This document shows, one piece after another, positions 18,615-27,401 of a stretch of 64,000 nucleotides of DNA. How positions within the stretch are numbered: position 1 is the stretch's first letter; every line of letters starts with the position of its first letter. Location of the stretch: assembly GCA_050263095.1 (NCBI GenBank), contig JBLNEW010000068.1, forward strand, positions 18,217 to 82,216, in the 5' to 3' direction. This DNA comes from FEB-35 sp050263095 (GTDB taxonomy: Bacteria; Desulfobacterota; Deferrimicrobia; Deferrimicrobiales; Deferrimicrobiaceae). A program made the position numbers and the translations under genes. Under the pieces are notes generated by a model. That model did no database searches, was not told the origin of the DNA, and worked only from the letters and a program-made list of their open reading frames with translations.

Positions 18615-19487
18615 CTACGCCAGCCGAAGGTCCGACAGGACGGCGGCAAGCTTCTTCCTGTTTCCATCGGACATCGGGCACAACGGCAGCCGGAATTCTT
18701 CCCGTATCATCTTCATCATCGCAAGCGCCGTCTTCGCCGGGATCGGGTTGGTTTCCACGAAAAGGACATGGAACAGCGGCCACAGGCGAAAATGAATCTC
18801 GCGCGCCTTCGAGAACTCACCCAGGGAGAAGGCGTCGTACAGGTCGGCCATCAATTTCGGCGCGACGTTCGACGCGACGGATATCACGCCTTTCGCGCCG
18901 AGCGCCATCATGGGGAAGAAAAGGCCGTCGTCGCCCGAAAGAACGCAGAATTTCTTCGGCGTCATTTGAAGGATGTCGCACACCTGGGAGAGGTTCCCGG
19001 ATGCCTCCTTCACTCCCACGATGTTCTTTACCTCGGCGAGGCGGGCCACCGTCTCGGCGGCCATGTTGACGCCGGTGCGCCCCGGAACGTTGTACAGGAT
19101 GACGGGAATGTCGACCGCCTCCGCCACGGCGCGGAAATGGCGGTAGAGACCTTCCTGCGTCGGCTTGTTGTAGTACGGGGTTATGACCAGCGCTGCGTCC
19201 GCCCCCGCCTTCTTCGCGTACCGCGTCAGCGCGACTGCTTCCTTCGTGTTGTTGGACCCGGTCCCCGCGATGACAGGCACCCGCCCCGCCGCGGCTTCGA
19301 CCACGATGTCGATTACCGCTTCGTGCTCGTCGTACGACAAGGTCGCCGATTCCCCCGTCGTCCCGCAGGGGACTATCCCGTCCGTCCCGTTCCGGATCTG
19401 GAATTCAGCCAGTTTTTTAAGTCCCTTCCGGTCCAGCTTCCCGTTCAGAAACGGCGTGACCGTTGCGACGATGGCACCGTGGAACAT
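18615..19487 (-). CDS. dapA: 4-hydroxy-tetrahydrodipicolinate synthase
   Basis: 290 residues, the standard length. It condenses pyruvate with aspartate semialdehyde. Motifs are GTTGESATLSYDEH (substrate), YYNKPTQEGLYRHF (tyrosine of the proton relay), YNVPGRTGVNM and the Schiff-base lysine in GVKEASGNL. It lies between dapF and dapB in the lysine block. Confidence 0.96.
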   Translation of the reverse strand: MFHGAIVATVTPFLNGKLDRKGLKKLAEFQIRNGTDGIVPCGTTGESATLSYDEHEAVIDIVVEAAAGRVPVIAGTGSNNTKEAVALTRYAKKAGADAALVITPYYNKPTQEGLYRHFRAVAEAVDIPVILYNVPGRTGVNMAAETVARLAEVKNIVGVKEASGNLSQVCDILQMTPKKFCVLSGDDGLFFPMMALGAKGVISVASNVAPKLMADLYDAFSLGEFSKAREIHFRLWPLFHVLFVETNPIPAKTALAMMKMIREEFRLPLCPMSDGNRKKLAAVLSDLRLA

Positions 19488-19506
19488 CTTCGTCCTCCCC
19501 CTCTTT

Positions 19507-20334
19507 TCAGTAGCGGTAAGCTTCCTTTAAAATAACGCCGTCGCATGACCACGACGTGTCGCCTTCCAGGTAGACCTCCCCGAAGCCATCCTTTCCGCGG
19601 TCGAAGTGAATGGTGAGCACCTCCCCGCCCCGGGTGCGGACCGACACCGGCGGGCGCACATATCCGTGCGCCGCTGAAAGCAGGCCGGCGGCGACGGCGC
19701 CCGTTCCGCACGCAAGGGTCTCGCCCTCCACCCCGCGTTCGTACGTGCGGATCCATACGACGCCGTCCTTGATGCGCACGAAGTTCACGTTCGTGCCTCG
19801 CGGGGCGAAGGCGCGGTGCCTCCTGATCCCCCGCCCGGTCCCGGGCAGGTCGATCTTCTCCAGGTCGGGGACGAACAGGACCGCGTGCGGTACGCCCGTG
19901 TTCAGGAACGAGTACGCGATCTTCCTGCCGCCCAGGGTCAGCGATTTCGAAAGCGCCAGGCCGCGCGGGCGGGTCATCTGCAGCTTGACGGTCCGGTCCC
20001 TGACTTCCGCGCGGATGAGGCCGGCGTCGGTCTCGAATCCGAGCGCGCGATTCGCGATCTTCCGCTCGACGGCGAAACGGGCGGCGCAGCGCCCCCCGTT
20101 TCCGCACATTTCGGCGCGCGATCCGTCGGCGTTGAAGAACCGCCAGCGGAAGTCGGCCCTCCTCGACTTCTCTATGAAGATGACCCCGTCCGCGCCGACC
20201 GAGCGGGATCGGTCGCAGACCTTGCCGACGAACGACGGGAGGGCGATGCCGCGCATGATCCCTCCGCGATTGTCTATCAGCAGAAAATCGTTTCCGCTGC
20301 CGTTGAGCTTAGAAAATGGAATGCCCTTCTTCAT
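19507..20334 (-). CDS. dapF: Diaminopimelate epimerase
   Basis: 275 residues. The two catalytic cysteines sit in AEMCGNGGRCAARF and GETLACGTGAVAAG, and the start KLNGSGNDFLLIDN is characteristic. It converts LL-DAP to meso-DAP for peptidoglycan and lysine. The LL-DAP made by the single-step aminotransferase route requires this epimerase, so its presence fits the dapL call. Confidence 0.96.
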   Translation of the reverse strand: MKKGIPFSKLNGSGNDFLLIDNRGGIMRGIALPSFVGKVCDRSRSVGADGVIFIEKSRRADFRWRFFNADGSRAEMCGNGGRCAARFAVERKIANRALGFETDAGLIRAEVRDRTVKLQMTRPRGLALSKSLTLGGRKIAYSFLNTGVPHAVLFVPDLEKIDLPGTGRGIRRHRAFAPRGTNVNFVRIKDGVVWIRTYERGVEGETLACGTGAVAAGLLSAAHGYVRPPVSVRTRGGEVLTIHFDRGKDGFGEVYLEGDTSWSCDGVILKEAYRY

Positions 20335-20362
20335 CCGTCACCCGTCGAAAATCATCGTGCGG

Positions 20363-21640
20363 CTATTTTAGCAGAAACGAAGCCGTCTTCTCGCCCGCTG
20401 CAAGCTCCAGGACCGGTTCCCGCCTCCGGACCACCTCGTACCTCGAACCTTTCACCATGACTTCCGCCGCCCGCGGCCGCGAGTTGTAGTTGGACGCCAT
20501 CGAGAATCCGTACGCGCCGGCGCTCATGACGGCGAGCAGGTCCCCCCGGCGGACCTGCGGCAGCCGGCGATCCCTCGCGAGGAAGTCCCCCGACTCGCAT
20601 ACCGGGCCGACGACGTCGGCCGTGACTTTTGTACGGGCGCTTCCCCTGACGGGAACGATCGCATGATACGAGCCGTAAAGGGAGGGGCGGGCAAGGTCGT
20701 TCATCGCGGCGTCAACGATGAAGAAACGCTTCTTCCCCTTCCCTTTCAGGGTCGGCGCCTCTTTCGTGAACAGAACGCCGGTCAGCAGGACGCCGGCGTT
20801 TCCCACCAGCACCCTCCCGGGCTCCAGCACGAGGGTGACGTCCAGGCCTGCAAAGGACTTTAGGACGGCTTCTGCATACTGCTTCGGGTCAGGGGGAAGC
20901 TCTTCGTCATAGGTGATCCCCAGCCCTCCCCCGATGTCGACGATGCGGATCGGGAGTCCCTTCCCGATCAGCCGGTCGACCAGCAGCCGGACCCTTGCGG
21001 CCGCGTCCACGAAAGGCGATATCTCGGTAAGCTGCGAGCCGATGTGGCAGTCCACTCCCACGATCTCGATGTGCTTTCTCCTCGCGGCCCATTCGTAGTC
21101 CTTGATCGCCTGCCCTATGTGGATCCCGAACTTGTTCTTTTTTAGCCCCGTCGAAATGTAAGGATGGGTCTTCGGGTCGACGTCCGGATTCACCCGCAGC
21201 GAGATCGGGGCGCGCTTCCTCATCCGGCCGGCAACGGCGTCGATCGTCTCCAGCTCCTCGCGGGACTCCACGTTGAACATCAGGATCCCCCGCCTCAACG
21301 CCTCCTCGATCTCCCATATCTGCTTGCCCACGCCCGAATAGACGATCTTGGACGGCGGCGCCCCTGCGGCCAGCGCCCTTGCCAGCTCTCCGCCGGACAC
21401 GATGTCCACGCCCCCGCCCATGTTCGTGAACGTCCTTATGACCGATCCGTTCGAATTCGCCTTCATCGAGTAGCAGACCACGTGCCTCATTCCCGCGAAC
21501 GCCTCGTCGAAAACCTTGAAGTGTTGCGCAAGGGTGGCATGGCTGTACACGTAAGCGGGAGTTCCCACGGCCTCCGCTATCCGTCGCAGCGGCACGCCTT
21601 CGCAATACATCTCCCCCCGCCTCGTTTCGAAATGGTGCAT
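20363..21640 (-). CDS. lysA: Diaminopimelate decarboxylase
   Basis: 425 residues, fold-type III PLP enzyme. The PLP lysine lies in VCYSMKANSNGSVIRTF. GVDCHIGSQLTE, DIGGGLGITY, LEPGRVLVGNAG and the closing VGPVCESGDFLARD and SAGAYGFSMASNYNSRP are family blocks. It makes lysine from meso-DAP. It starts 4 bases after the tiny lipoprotein gene, which suggests coupled translation. Confidence 0.96.
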   Translation of the reverse strand: MHHFETRRGEMYCEGVPLRRIAEAVGTPAYVYSHATLAQHFKVFDEAFAGMRHVVCYSMKANSNGSVIRTFTNMGGGVDIVSGGELARALAAGAPPSKIVYSGVGKQIWEIEEALRRGILMFNVESREELETIDAVAGRMRKRAPISLRVNPDVDPKTHPYISTGLKKNKFGIHIGQAIKDYEWAARRKHIEIVGVDCHIGSQLTEISPFVDAAARVRLLVDRLIGKGLPIRIVDIGGGLGITYDEELPPDPKQYAEAVLKSFAGLDVTLVLEPGRVLVGNAGVLLTGVLFTKEAPTLKGKGKKRFFIVDAAMNDLARPSLYGSYHAIVPVRGSARTKVTADVVGPVCESGDFLARDRRLPQVRRGDLLAVMSAGAYGFSMASNYNSRPRAAEVMVKGSRYEVVRRREPVLELAAGEKTASFLLK

Positions 21641-21644
21641 ACGA

Positions 21645-21779
21645 TCACCTCGCCGACGATGATAGGTTCCCGATCGGGGATTCGCCGCGCAGCGGCTCGG
21701 GCTTCGCCTTCCGCCCGCAGGCGAATGCCGCGCAAAGGGCCAGGGCCAGCAGAAGGAGTGCGAGCGTTTTCCGTCTCAT
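21645..21779 (-). CDS. Small lipoprotein, LptM/LppL-like
   Basis: 44 residues, too short for usual ORF cut-offs. An N-terminal signal (MRRKTLALLLLALALCAAFAC) ends in a lipobox with the lipidation Cys at residue 21. A short tail GRKAKPEPLRGESPIG follows. The ATG overlaps the argH TGA by 4 bases and the stop is 4 bases before lysA. Tiny lipoproteins in this place are known as LppL (upstream of lysA in Pseudomonas) and YifL/LptM (upstream of dapF in E. coli). LptM assists LptD maturation. Equivalence here is inferred from size, lipobox and position. Confidence 0.7.
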   Translation of the reverse strand: MRRKTLALLLLALALCAAFACGRKAKPEPLRGESPIGNLSSSAR

Positions 21780-23149
21780 TTCTTCTTCAGCTCCTCGAGG
21801 CGCCTTCGGACCGCTTCGGGCCCCGTTCCCCCGCGGGTGTTCCTTTGGCGGACGGAGCGGGTAAGCGAGATCGCGTCCCTCACGTCTTCGCCGATCCTCG
21901 CGTGGAACGACCGCAGCTCTTTAAGGCTCAAGTCCTTGAGCCTCTTCCCGTTTTCCTCGCAGTAGCGGACGATCTTTCCGGTTATCTCGTGCGCCTTGCG
22001 GAACGGGACTCCCTTCCGGGCAAGGTAGTCCGCAAGGTCGGTCGCGGTGAGGAATCCGTCGTCGCAGGCCGTGCGCATCCTCTCCTCGTTCACGGACATG
22101 CCCTCGATGAGCAGCGCCGCGCCTATCAGCGATTCCTTCACTGTCCGCGCCGAATCGAACACCGGCTCCTTGTCCTCCTGAAGGTCGCGGTTGTAGGAAA
22201 GCGGGAGCCCCTTCATGATGGTAAGCAGGCTCATCAGGTTCCCGTAAGCGCGGCCGGCCTTCCCGCGGATCAGCTCGGGGACGTCGGGATTCTTCTTCTG
22301 CGGCATGATGCTGCTACCGGTGCACATCGCGTCCGGCAGGGAAAGGAATCCGAATTCGGAGGAGGACCAATAGACCATCTCCTCCGAGAGGCGGGACAGG
22401 TGCATCATGGCCACGGCGCATGCGAAAAGGAAATCGGCGGCGAAGTCGCGGTCGGAGACGGCGTCTATGCTGTTTTCGCACAAACCGTCCATCCCGAGCT
22501 CCCTTGCCGCGGATTCGCGGTCAAGCGGGAACGTCGTGCCTGCCAGGGCGCCTGCCCCCAGCGGAGATACGTTCGCGCGGCGGCGGGCTTCACCGAACCT
22601 GTCCTCGTCGCGCGAAAGCATCTCGTCGTACGCCAGCAGGTAGTGGGAAAAGAGGACCGGCTGCGCCCGCTGCACGTGGGTGTATCCCGGCATGACGACT
22701 CCGAAGCACTCCTCGGCGCGCCGCAGGATGCGCTCCCTGACCTTCGCGATCAGCGCGAGTATCTCGTCGATCTCGTCACGCAGGTACAGCCGCAGGTCCA
22801 GGGCGACCTGGTCGTTGCGGCTCCTGCCGGTATGGAGCTTGCCGCCGATCTTCCCGATCTTCTGGATAAGGCGCTGCTCCACGGCCATGTGGATGTCTTC
22901 CTGGGAAAGGGCGAAGGAGATCTTCCCCGACTCGATCTCCCGCTGGATCTCGCCCAGCGCGGCGACTATCCGCCCCGCCTCGGCCTTCGGGATAATCTTC
23001 CGCCGGCCGAGCATGCGGGCGTGGGCGATGCTGCCGGCGATGTCCTGCCTGTAGAGCAGGATGTCGAACGGGATCGAGGCGGTGAATTCCTCGACGAACC
23101 GGTCGGTCCCCACTGTGAAACGCCCTCCCCACGCTTTTTTCTTCGCCAT
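21776..23149 (-). CDS. argH: Argininosuccinate lyase
   Basis: 457 residues. The fumarase/aspartase superfamily signature is GSSIMPQKKNPDVPELIRGKAGR, with the catalytic serine in the flexible loop. The family start WGGRFT, the HTGRSRNDQVALDLRLYLRD block and GYTHVQRAQPVLFSHYLLAY are intact. It releases arginine and fumarate from argininosuccinate. It lies 7 bases after argG. Confidence 0.97.
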   Translation of the reverse strand: MAKKKAWGGRFTVGTDRFVEEFTASIPFDILLYRQDIAGSIAHARMLGRRKIIPKAEAGRIVAALGEIQREIESGKISFALSQEDIHMAVEQRLIQKIGKIGGKLHTGRSRNDQVALDLRLYLRDEIDEILALIAKVRERILRRAEECFGVVMPGYTHVQRAQPVLFSHYLLAYDEMLSRDEDRFGEARRRANVSPLGAGALAGTTFPLDRESAARELGMDGLCENSIDAVSDRDFAADFLFACAVAMMHLSRLSEEMVYWSSSEFGFLSLPDAMCTGSSIMPQKKNPDVPELIRGKAGRAYGNLMSLLTIMKGLPLSYNRDLQEDKEPVFDSARTVKESLIGAALLIEGMSVNEERMRTACDDGFLTATDLADYLARKGVPFRKAHEITGKIVRYCEENGKRLKDLSLKELRSFHARIGEDVRDAISLTRSVRQRNTRGGTGPEAVRRRLEELKKK

Positions 23150-23156
23150 CTCGTTT

Positions 23157-24365
23157 TCAGCCCTTCCCGCCCTTGAGCATCGAGCGGATCTTGAGGCGCA
23201 GCGCGTTTATCTTGATGAAGCCGGTGGCATCCGCCTGGTTGAATACCGTCTCTTTCTCGAACGTGGCGAAATCGGTCCGGTACAGGGATACCGGGCTCTT
23301 CCTGCCGACGACGGCGCAGCTACCCTTGTAAAGCTTGAGCCTCGCCGTCCCGGTCACGTTCTCCTGCGTCTTTTCGACCGTCGACATCAGCAGCTCCATC
23401 TCCGGCGAATACCAGTAGCCGTAATAGATGAGCTCGGCGAACTTCGGGATCAGCGAATCCCGCAGGTGCATCACCTCGCGGTCCAGAGTGACCGACTCGA
23501 CTGCCCTGTGCGCGCAGTGCAGGATGGTCCCGCCCGGCGTCTCGTATACTCCGTGCGACTTCATGCCCACGTACCGGTTCTCGACGAGGTCCACGCGTCC
23601 GATCCCGTGGATTCCCCCGATGCGGTTCAGGTGGGCGAGCAGTTTCGCGGGGCCCATTTTCTTCCCGTCCACGGCGACGGGAACGCCCCTGGCGAAGTCC
23701 ACTTCGACGTACACCGGCTTCCCGGGGGCCTTCTCCGGAGACCGGGTGAGAACGAACATGTCCTCGGGCGGCTCCGCCCAGGGGTCTTCGAGGATCCCCC
23801 CCTCGAAGCTGATGTGCATGAGGTTCCGGTCGCTGGAGTAGGGCTTCCTGGCAGTGACGGGCGTCGGGATGCCGTGCCTCCTCGCGTAATTTACGAGGTC
23901 GGTGCGGGAGGAGAACTCCCACTCCCGCCACGGCACGATCACGCGGATTCCCGGCATCAGCGCGTAGTAGGTCAGCTCGAACCGCACCTGGTCGTTCCCC
24001 TTGCCGGTGGCGCCGTGGGAAACGGCCTCGGCCTTCTCCCTCCTGGCCACCTCTATCTGCTTCTTCGCTATCAGGGGGCGGGCGATGGATGTCCCCAGGA
24101 GGTACGATCCTTCGTAGACCGCGTTGGCCATCAGCGACGGGAAGATGAAATCCCTGACGAACTCGTCCTTGACGTCCTCCACGTACACCTTGGAGGCTCC
24201 GGTCTTCTTCGCCTTCGCGCGGACGGGGGCGAGCTCCTCTCCCTGTCCCAGGTCGGCCACGAACGCGATCACCTCGCATTCGTACGTCTCGATGAGCCAC
24301 CGCAGGATGACCGAGGTGTCCAGCCCCCCCGAATACGCGAGCACGACCTTCTTGACTTTTTTCAA
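23157..24365 (-). CDS. argG: Argininosuccinate synthase
   Basis: 402 residues. The N-type ATP pyrophosphatase loop VVLAYSGGLDTSVILRWL is at the N terminus. SHGATGKGNDQVRFEL and the YSSDRNLMHISFEGG region bind citrulline and aspartate. It joins citrulline and aspartate using ATP. It follows argF by 18 bases in the arginine run argB-D-F-G-H. Confidence 0.97.
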   Translation of the reverse strand: MKKVKKVVLAYSGGLDTSVILRWLIETYECEVIAFVADLGQGEELAPVRAKAKKTGASKVYVEDVKDEFVRDFIFPSLMANAVYEGSYLLGTSIARPLIAKKQIEVARREKAEAVSHGATGKGNDQVRFELTYYALMPGIRVIVPWREWEFSSRTDLVNYARRHGIPTPVTARKPYSSDRNLMHISFEGGILEDPWAEPPEDMFVLTRSPEKAPGKPVYVEVDFARGVPVAVDGKKMGPAKLLAHLNRIGGIHGIGRVDLVENRYVGMKSHGVYETPGGTILHCAHRAVESVTLDREVMHLRDSLIPKFAELIYYGYWYSPEMELLMSTVEKTQENVTGTARLKLYKGSCAVVGRKSPVSLYRTDFATFEKETVFNQADATGFIKINALRLKIRSMLKGGKG

Positions 24366-24383
24366 TTTCGCTTCCTCCGTCCG

Positions 24384-25298
24384 TTAATGTGGGATGAGCT
24401 TCGCCAGCAGGGCCATCTGGACGTGCAAGCGGTTTTCCGCCTCGTCGAACACGGCGGACTGCGGACCCTCCATCATGTCGTCGGTGATCTCCTCCCCGCG
24501 ATGGGCGGGCAGGCAGTGCATGACGATCGCCCCGTTTCGCGCCTTCCCCAGCAGGCCTGCGTCGATGCTATATCCGCGGAACGCCTCGAGCCGCCGTCGC
24601 CTCTCCTTCTCCTGCCCCATGCTGGTCCACACGTCCGTATACAGGACGTCCGCGCCTTTCGCCGCTTCCGCCGGGTCGCGGACGATGCGCACGTCTCCCT
24701 TGCCCCCGGCAGCGGCCTCCCGCAGCACTTCCGCGTCCGGCTCGAATCCCTTCGGGCACGCGACGCGAAGGGAAAAGCCGAGCAGGTGCGCCGCCTCCAC
24801 CCATGAATTGGCGACGTTGTTGCCGTCGCCGATGTACGCTACCTTCATTCTGCGGATATCCAATCCCCGCTCCTGCGCCGTCATCAGGTCGGCGAGCACC
24901 TGGCAGGGATGGTGGTCGTCGGTCAGGCCGTTTATGACGGGGACGCTCGACCATTCGGCCATCTCCCTTGCCGATTCGTGGAGGAACGTCCGGATCACGA
25001 TCGCGTCGACGTAACGTGAAAGCACCCTGGCGGTGTCACGCAACGGCTCGCCCCGCCCGATCTGCGTGTCCCCCGGCGCAAGGAAGATGGCGTGCCCTCC
25101 CAGCCTGGTCATGCCGACCTCGAACGACACGCGCGTCCGCGTCGACGCCTTCTGGAAGATCATCGCCAGCGTCTTGCCGGCCAGCGGCCGGAGCGCGCCG
25201 CGCCGGTTCCTCCTTCGCTTCAACGCCCGGCCCGACGCGATTATGGAGAGGAGCTCCCCGGCGTCGAGATCGAGGATCCGCAGCAGATCCTTGCTCAC
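24384..25298 (-). CDS. argF: Ornithine carbamoyltransferase
   Basis: 304 residues from a GTG whose bases overlap the argD stop (GTGA). Carbamoyl-phosphate contacts are in FQKASTRTRVSFEVG, and the ornithine-binding HCLPAHRGEEITDDMMEG block is intact. NGLTDDHHPCQVLADLMT is also characteristic. The frame stays open upstream to 25328, but the GTG gives the usual family length and a coupled start. Confidence 0.95.
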   Translation of the reverse strand: MSKDLLRILDLDAGELLSIIASGRALKRRRNRRGALRPLAGKTLAMIFQKASTRTRVSFEVGMTRLGGHAIFLAPGDTQIGRGEPLRDTARVLSRYVDAIVIRTFLHESAREMAEWSSVPVINGLTDDHHPCQVLADLMTAQERGLDIRRMKVAYIGDGNNVANSWVEAAHLLGFSLRVACPKGFEPDAEVLREAAAGGKGDVRIVRDPAEAAKGADVLYTDVWTSMGQEKERRRRLEAFRGYSIDAGLLGKARNGAIVMHCLPAHRGEEITDDMMEGPQSAVFDEAENRLHVQMALLAKLIPH

Positions 25299-26470
25299 TT
25301 GCGTCCTCCCTCGGGCAGGGATTCCCACAACAGGTCGAGCGCATGCCGGATCTCCGCGTCGTTCACGGTCAGCGGCGGCAGGAAGCGCAGCACGTTACCA
25401 GACGTTGCGTTGACGACCAGGCCGTTGCGCAGGCACTGCGCGGCTATCTCCTTCGTCTCGACCTCCATTTCCATGGCGAGCATGAGGCCCAGGCCGCGAA
25501 CCTTCCGGACGTCGGTCCGCCGCTCGGCCATCTCGGAAAGCCCGTTCTTGAGCAATTCTCCCTTGCGGCGGACTTCTTCGAGGAATCCCTGCGACTTAAG
25601 CGTCTCAAGGACGACCTTGGCCGCGGAGCAGCATACGGGATTGCCCCCGAACGTGCTTCCATGCGAGCCGGGGCCGAACGCGGCGGCGACGTCATCGCGC
25701 GCGACCACCGCACCGAGCGGCAGCCCGTTAGCGAGTCCCTTGGCCAGCGTGACGATATCGGGCATCAGGCCGAACCGCTCGCTCGCGAGCATGGCGCCGG
25801 TTCGCCCGAGACCGGTCTGGATCTCGTCCACGACGAGGAGCACGCCGTTCTGGCGGCAGAGGCGCTCGGCCTCCTTGAGATAACCGGGCGGGTGCATCCG
25901 CACGCCGCTTTCCCCCTGTATCGGCTCGACCAGGAACGCGCACGTGCGTTCGGTCAGGGCATCTTCCAGCGCCGCGATGTCGCCGAACGGGACGACGACG
26001 AATCCCGGGAGCATCGGCTCGAAACCCTTGTGGAACCTGGGCTGCCCGGTGGCGGAAAGCCCTCCGTAGGTCCTGCCGTGGAAAGATCCCTCCAGCACGA
26101 CGAACTCGTGTGCGCCTTCCTTCCCCCGGTCGGCGAACCACTTCCTCGCAAGCTTTATCGCCGCCTCGTTCGCCTCGGTCCCGCTGTTGCAGAAAAAGAC
26201 CTTCCCCCCGATCGTGGACTCGGACAGCAGCCGTCCCGCCTCGGCCTGGACGGGGACGTGGAACAGGTTGGACACGTGAAGCAGGTTCCTCGCCTGCACC
26301 GTCACGGCGCGGGTGACCTCCGGGTGCGTGTGCCCGAGGAGCGCCACGGCGATGCCCCCCAGGAAATCCAGGTACTCCCGGCCTTCCGCGTCGAAGAGCC
26401 TTGCGCCTTCCCCGCGCACGAACGCCACCGGGGAGCGGGCGTAGTTCGCCATCTGGTATTTTTCGGTCAT
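25295..26470 (-). CDS. argD: Acetylornithine aminotransferase
   Basis: 391 residues from MTEKYQMANYARSPVAFVRGEG. Class III PLP aminotransferase features are FCNSGTEANEAAIKLAR, VVDEIQTGLGRTG and the PLP lysine in MPDIVTLAKGLANGLPLGAV. It makes N-acetylornithine, and in many bacteria also serves the succinyl-DAP transaminase step, which is not needed here if dapL is used. No strong ribosome-binding site is seen at the ATG, and coupling to argB (stop 5 bases upstream) is likely. Confidence 0.94.
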   Translation of the reverse strand: MTEKYQMANYARSPVAFVRGEGARLFDAEGREYLDFLGGIAVALLGHTHPEVTRAVTVQARNLLHVSNLFHVPVQAEAGRLLSESTIGGKVFFCNSGTEANEAAIKLARKWFADRGKEGAHEFVVLEGSFHGRTYGGLSATGQPRFHKGFEPMLPGFVVVPFGDIAALEDALTERTCAFLVEPIQGESGVRMHPPGYLKEAERLCRQNGVLLVVDEIQTGLGRTGAMLASERFGLMPDIVTLAKGLANGLPLGAVVARDDVAAAFGPGSHGSTFGGNPVCCSAAKVVLETLKSQGFLEEVRRKGELLKNGLSEMAERRTDVRKVRGLGLMLAMEMEVETKEIAAQCLRNGLVVNATSGNVLRFLPPLTVNDAEIRHALDLLWESLPEGGRK

Positions 26471-26475
26471 CGCGA

Positions 26476-27381
26476 TCACGTCGGAGGTGCCCAAGGCGCT
26501 CCCCTTTCCGCGGCAGGCCCGGTTATCTCGGTTCCGATCCCCGCGTCGGTGAATATCTCCAGCAGCACGCTGTGCGGGACGCGCCCGTCCAGTATATGGA
26601 CCTTGGTGACACCCTTGCGCAGCGCCGTAAGCCCGCACTCGACCTTCGGGATCATCCCCCCAGTGATCAAGCCGTTCCTGACGGCGGCTTCCACATCCTC
26701 GATCGTCATGGTGGAAATGCGCTCGCCCCTACGGTCGAGCACGCCCGGAACGTCCGTCAGGAGAATGAACTTTTCGGCGGATACCGCCGCGGCGACCTCG
26801 GCCGCCGCCGTGTCCCCGTTGATGTTGTACGCCTCCCCGGCGGGTCCCGCCCCTATTGGCGCGATGACCGGCACGAAACCGTCCCGCTCCATGCTGCGTA
26901 TCACCTCGGGATTGACGCCCGTCACCTCCCCGACCATTCCGAGGTCGAGCGGCGCCCCGTCTTTGCCGGGGGCGGAATACTTCCTCGCCCGGATCAATCC
27001 CCCGTCCTTCCCCGTCAGGCCCACCGCCTTCCCTCCGAACCGGTCGATCAGAGCCACTATCTTCTTGTTGACAGTCCCGCCGAGCACCATCTCCACGACT
27101 TCCATCGCCTCCGGCGAGGTGACCCGCAGCCCCTCCTTCCGCTCCGAAGGTATCGCGAGCCTGGAAAGGACGCTGTCTATCTGCGGCCCTCCCCCGTGCA
27201 CGACGATGGGGCGTATCCCCACGAACTGCAGGAGGACGATGTCCTCGGCGAATGAAGCCATCCGCTCGTCGCCGGCCATGGCGGCTCCGCCGTACTTGAC
27301 CACTACCGTCTTTCCGGAGAACTCCCGGATATACGGCAGCGCCTCGATAAGGGTTTCCGCCTTCTGTATGTAGCTTTTCAT
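26476..27381 (-). CDS. argB: Acetylglutamate kinase
   Basis: 301 residues. The amino-acid-kinase fold shows VVVKYGGAAMAG, VVHGGGPQIDSVLSRL (acetylglutamate site), YNINGDTAAAEVAAAV and LLTDVPGVLDRRGE. The N-terminal helix before the fold (residues 1-22) is present, as in hexameric arginine-inhibited enzymes. The window therefore probably shows the feedback-controlled step, an inference from that helix. It starts 20 bases after the hslU stop. Confidence 0.96.
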   Translation of the reverse strand: MKSYIQKAETLIEALPYIREFSGKTVVVKYGGAAMAGDERMASFAEDIVLLQFVGIRPIVVHGGGPQIDSVLSRLAIPSERKEGLRVTSPEAMEVVEMVLGGTVNKKIVALIDRFGGKAVGLTGKDGGLIRARKYSAPGKDGAPLDLGMVGEVTGVNPEVIRSMERDGFVPVIAPIGAGPAGEAYNINGDTAAAEVAAAVSAEKFILLTDVPGVLDRRGERISTMTIEDVEAAVRNGLITGGMIPKVECGLTALRKGVTKVHILDGRVPHSVLLEIFTDAGIGTEITGPAAERGAPWAPPT

Positions 27382-27401
27382 CCTGTTGCCCCGCCGCGCT
27401 T

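Noticed and set aside
16940..18667. A 575-codon minus-strand frame across dapB and the FAH gene
   Set aside because: It is an alternate frame of both genes; their true frames have complete catalytic motifs.
21164..23176. A 670-codon plus-strand open frame opposite lysA and argH
   Set aside because: Antisense shadow of well-supported genes, with arginine-, leucine- and valine-rich translation typical of such artefacts.
24968..27373. An 801-codon plus-strand open frame opposite argF, argD and argB
   Set aside because: Antisense to three complete arginine genes; no recognisable domain.
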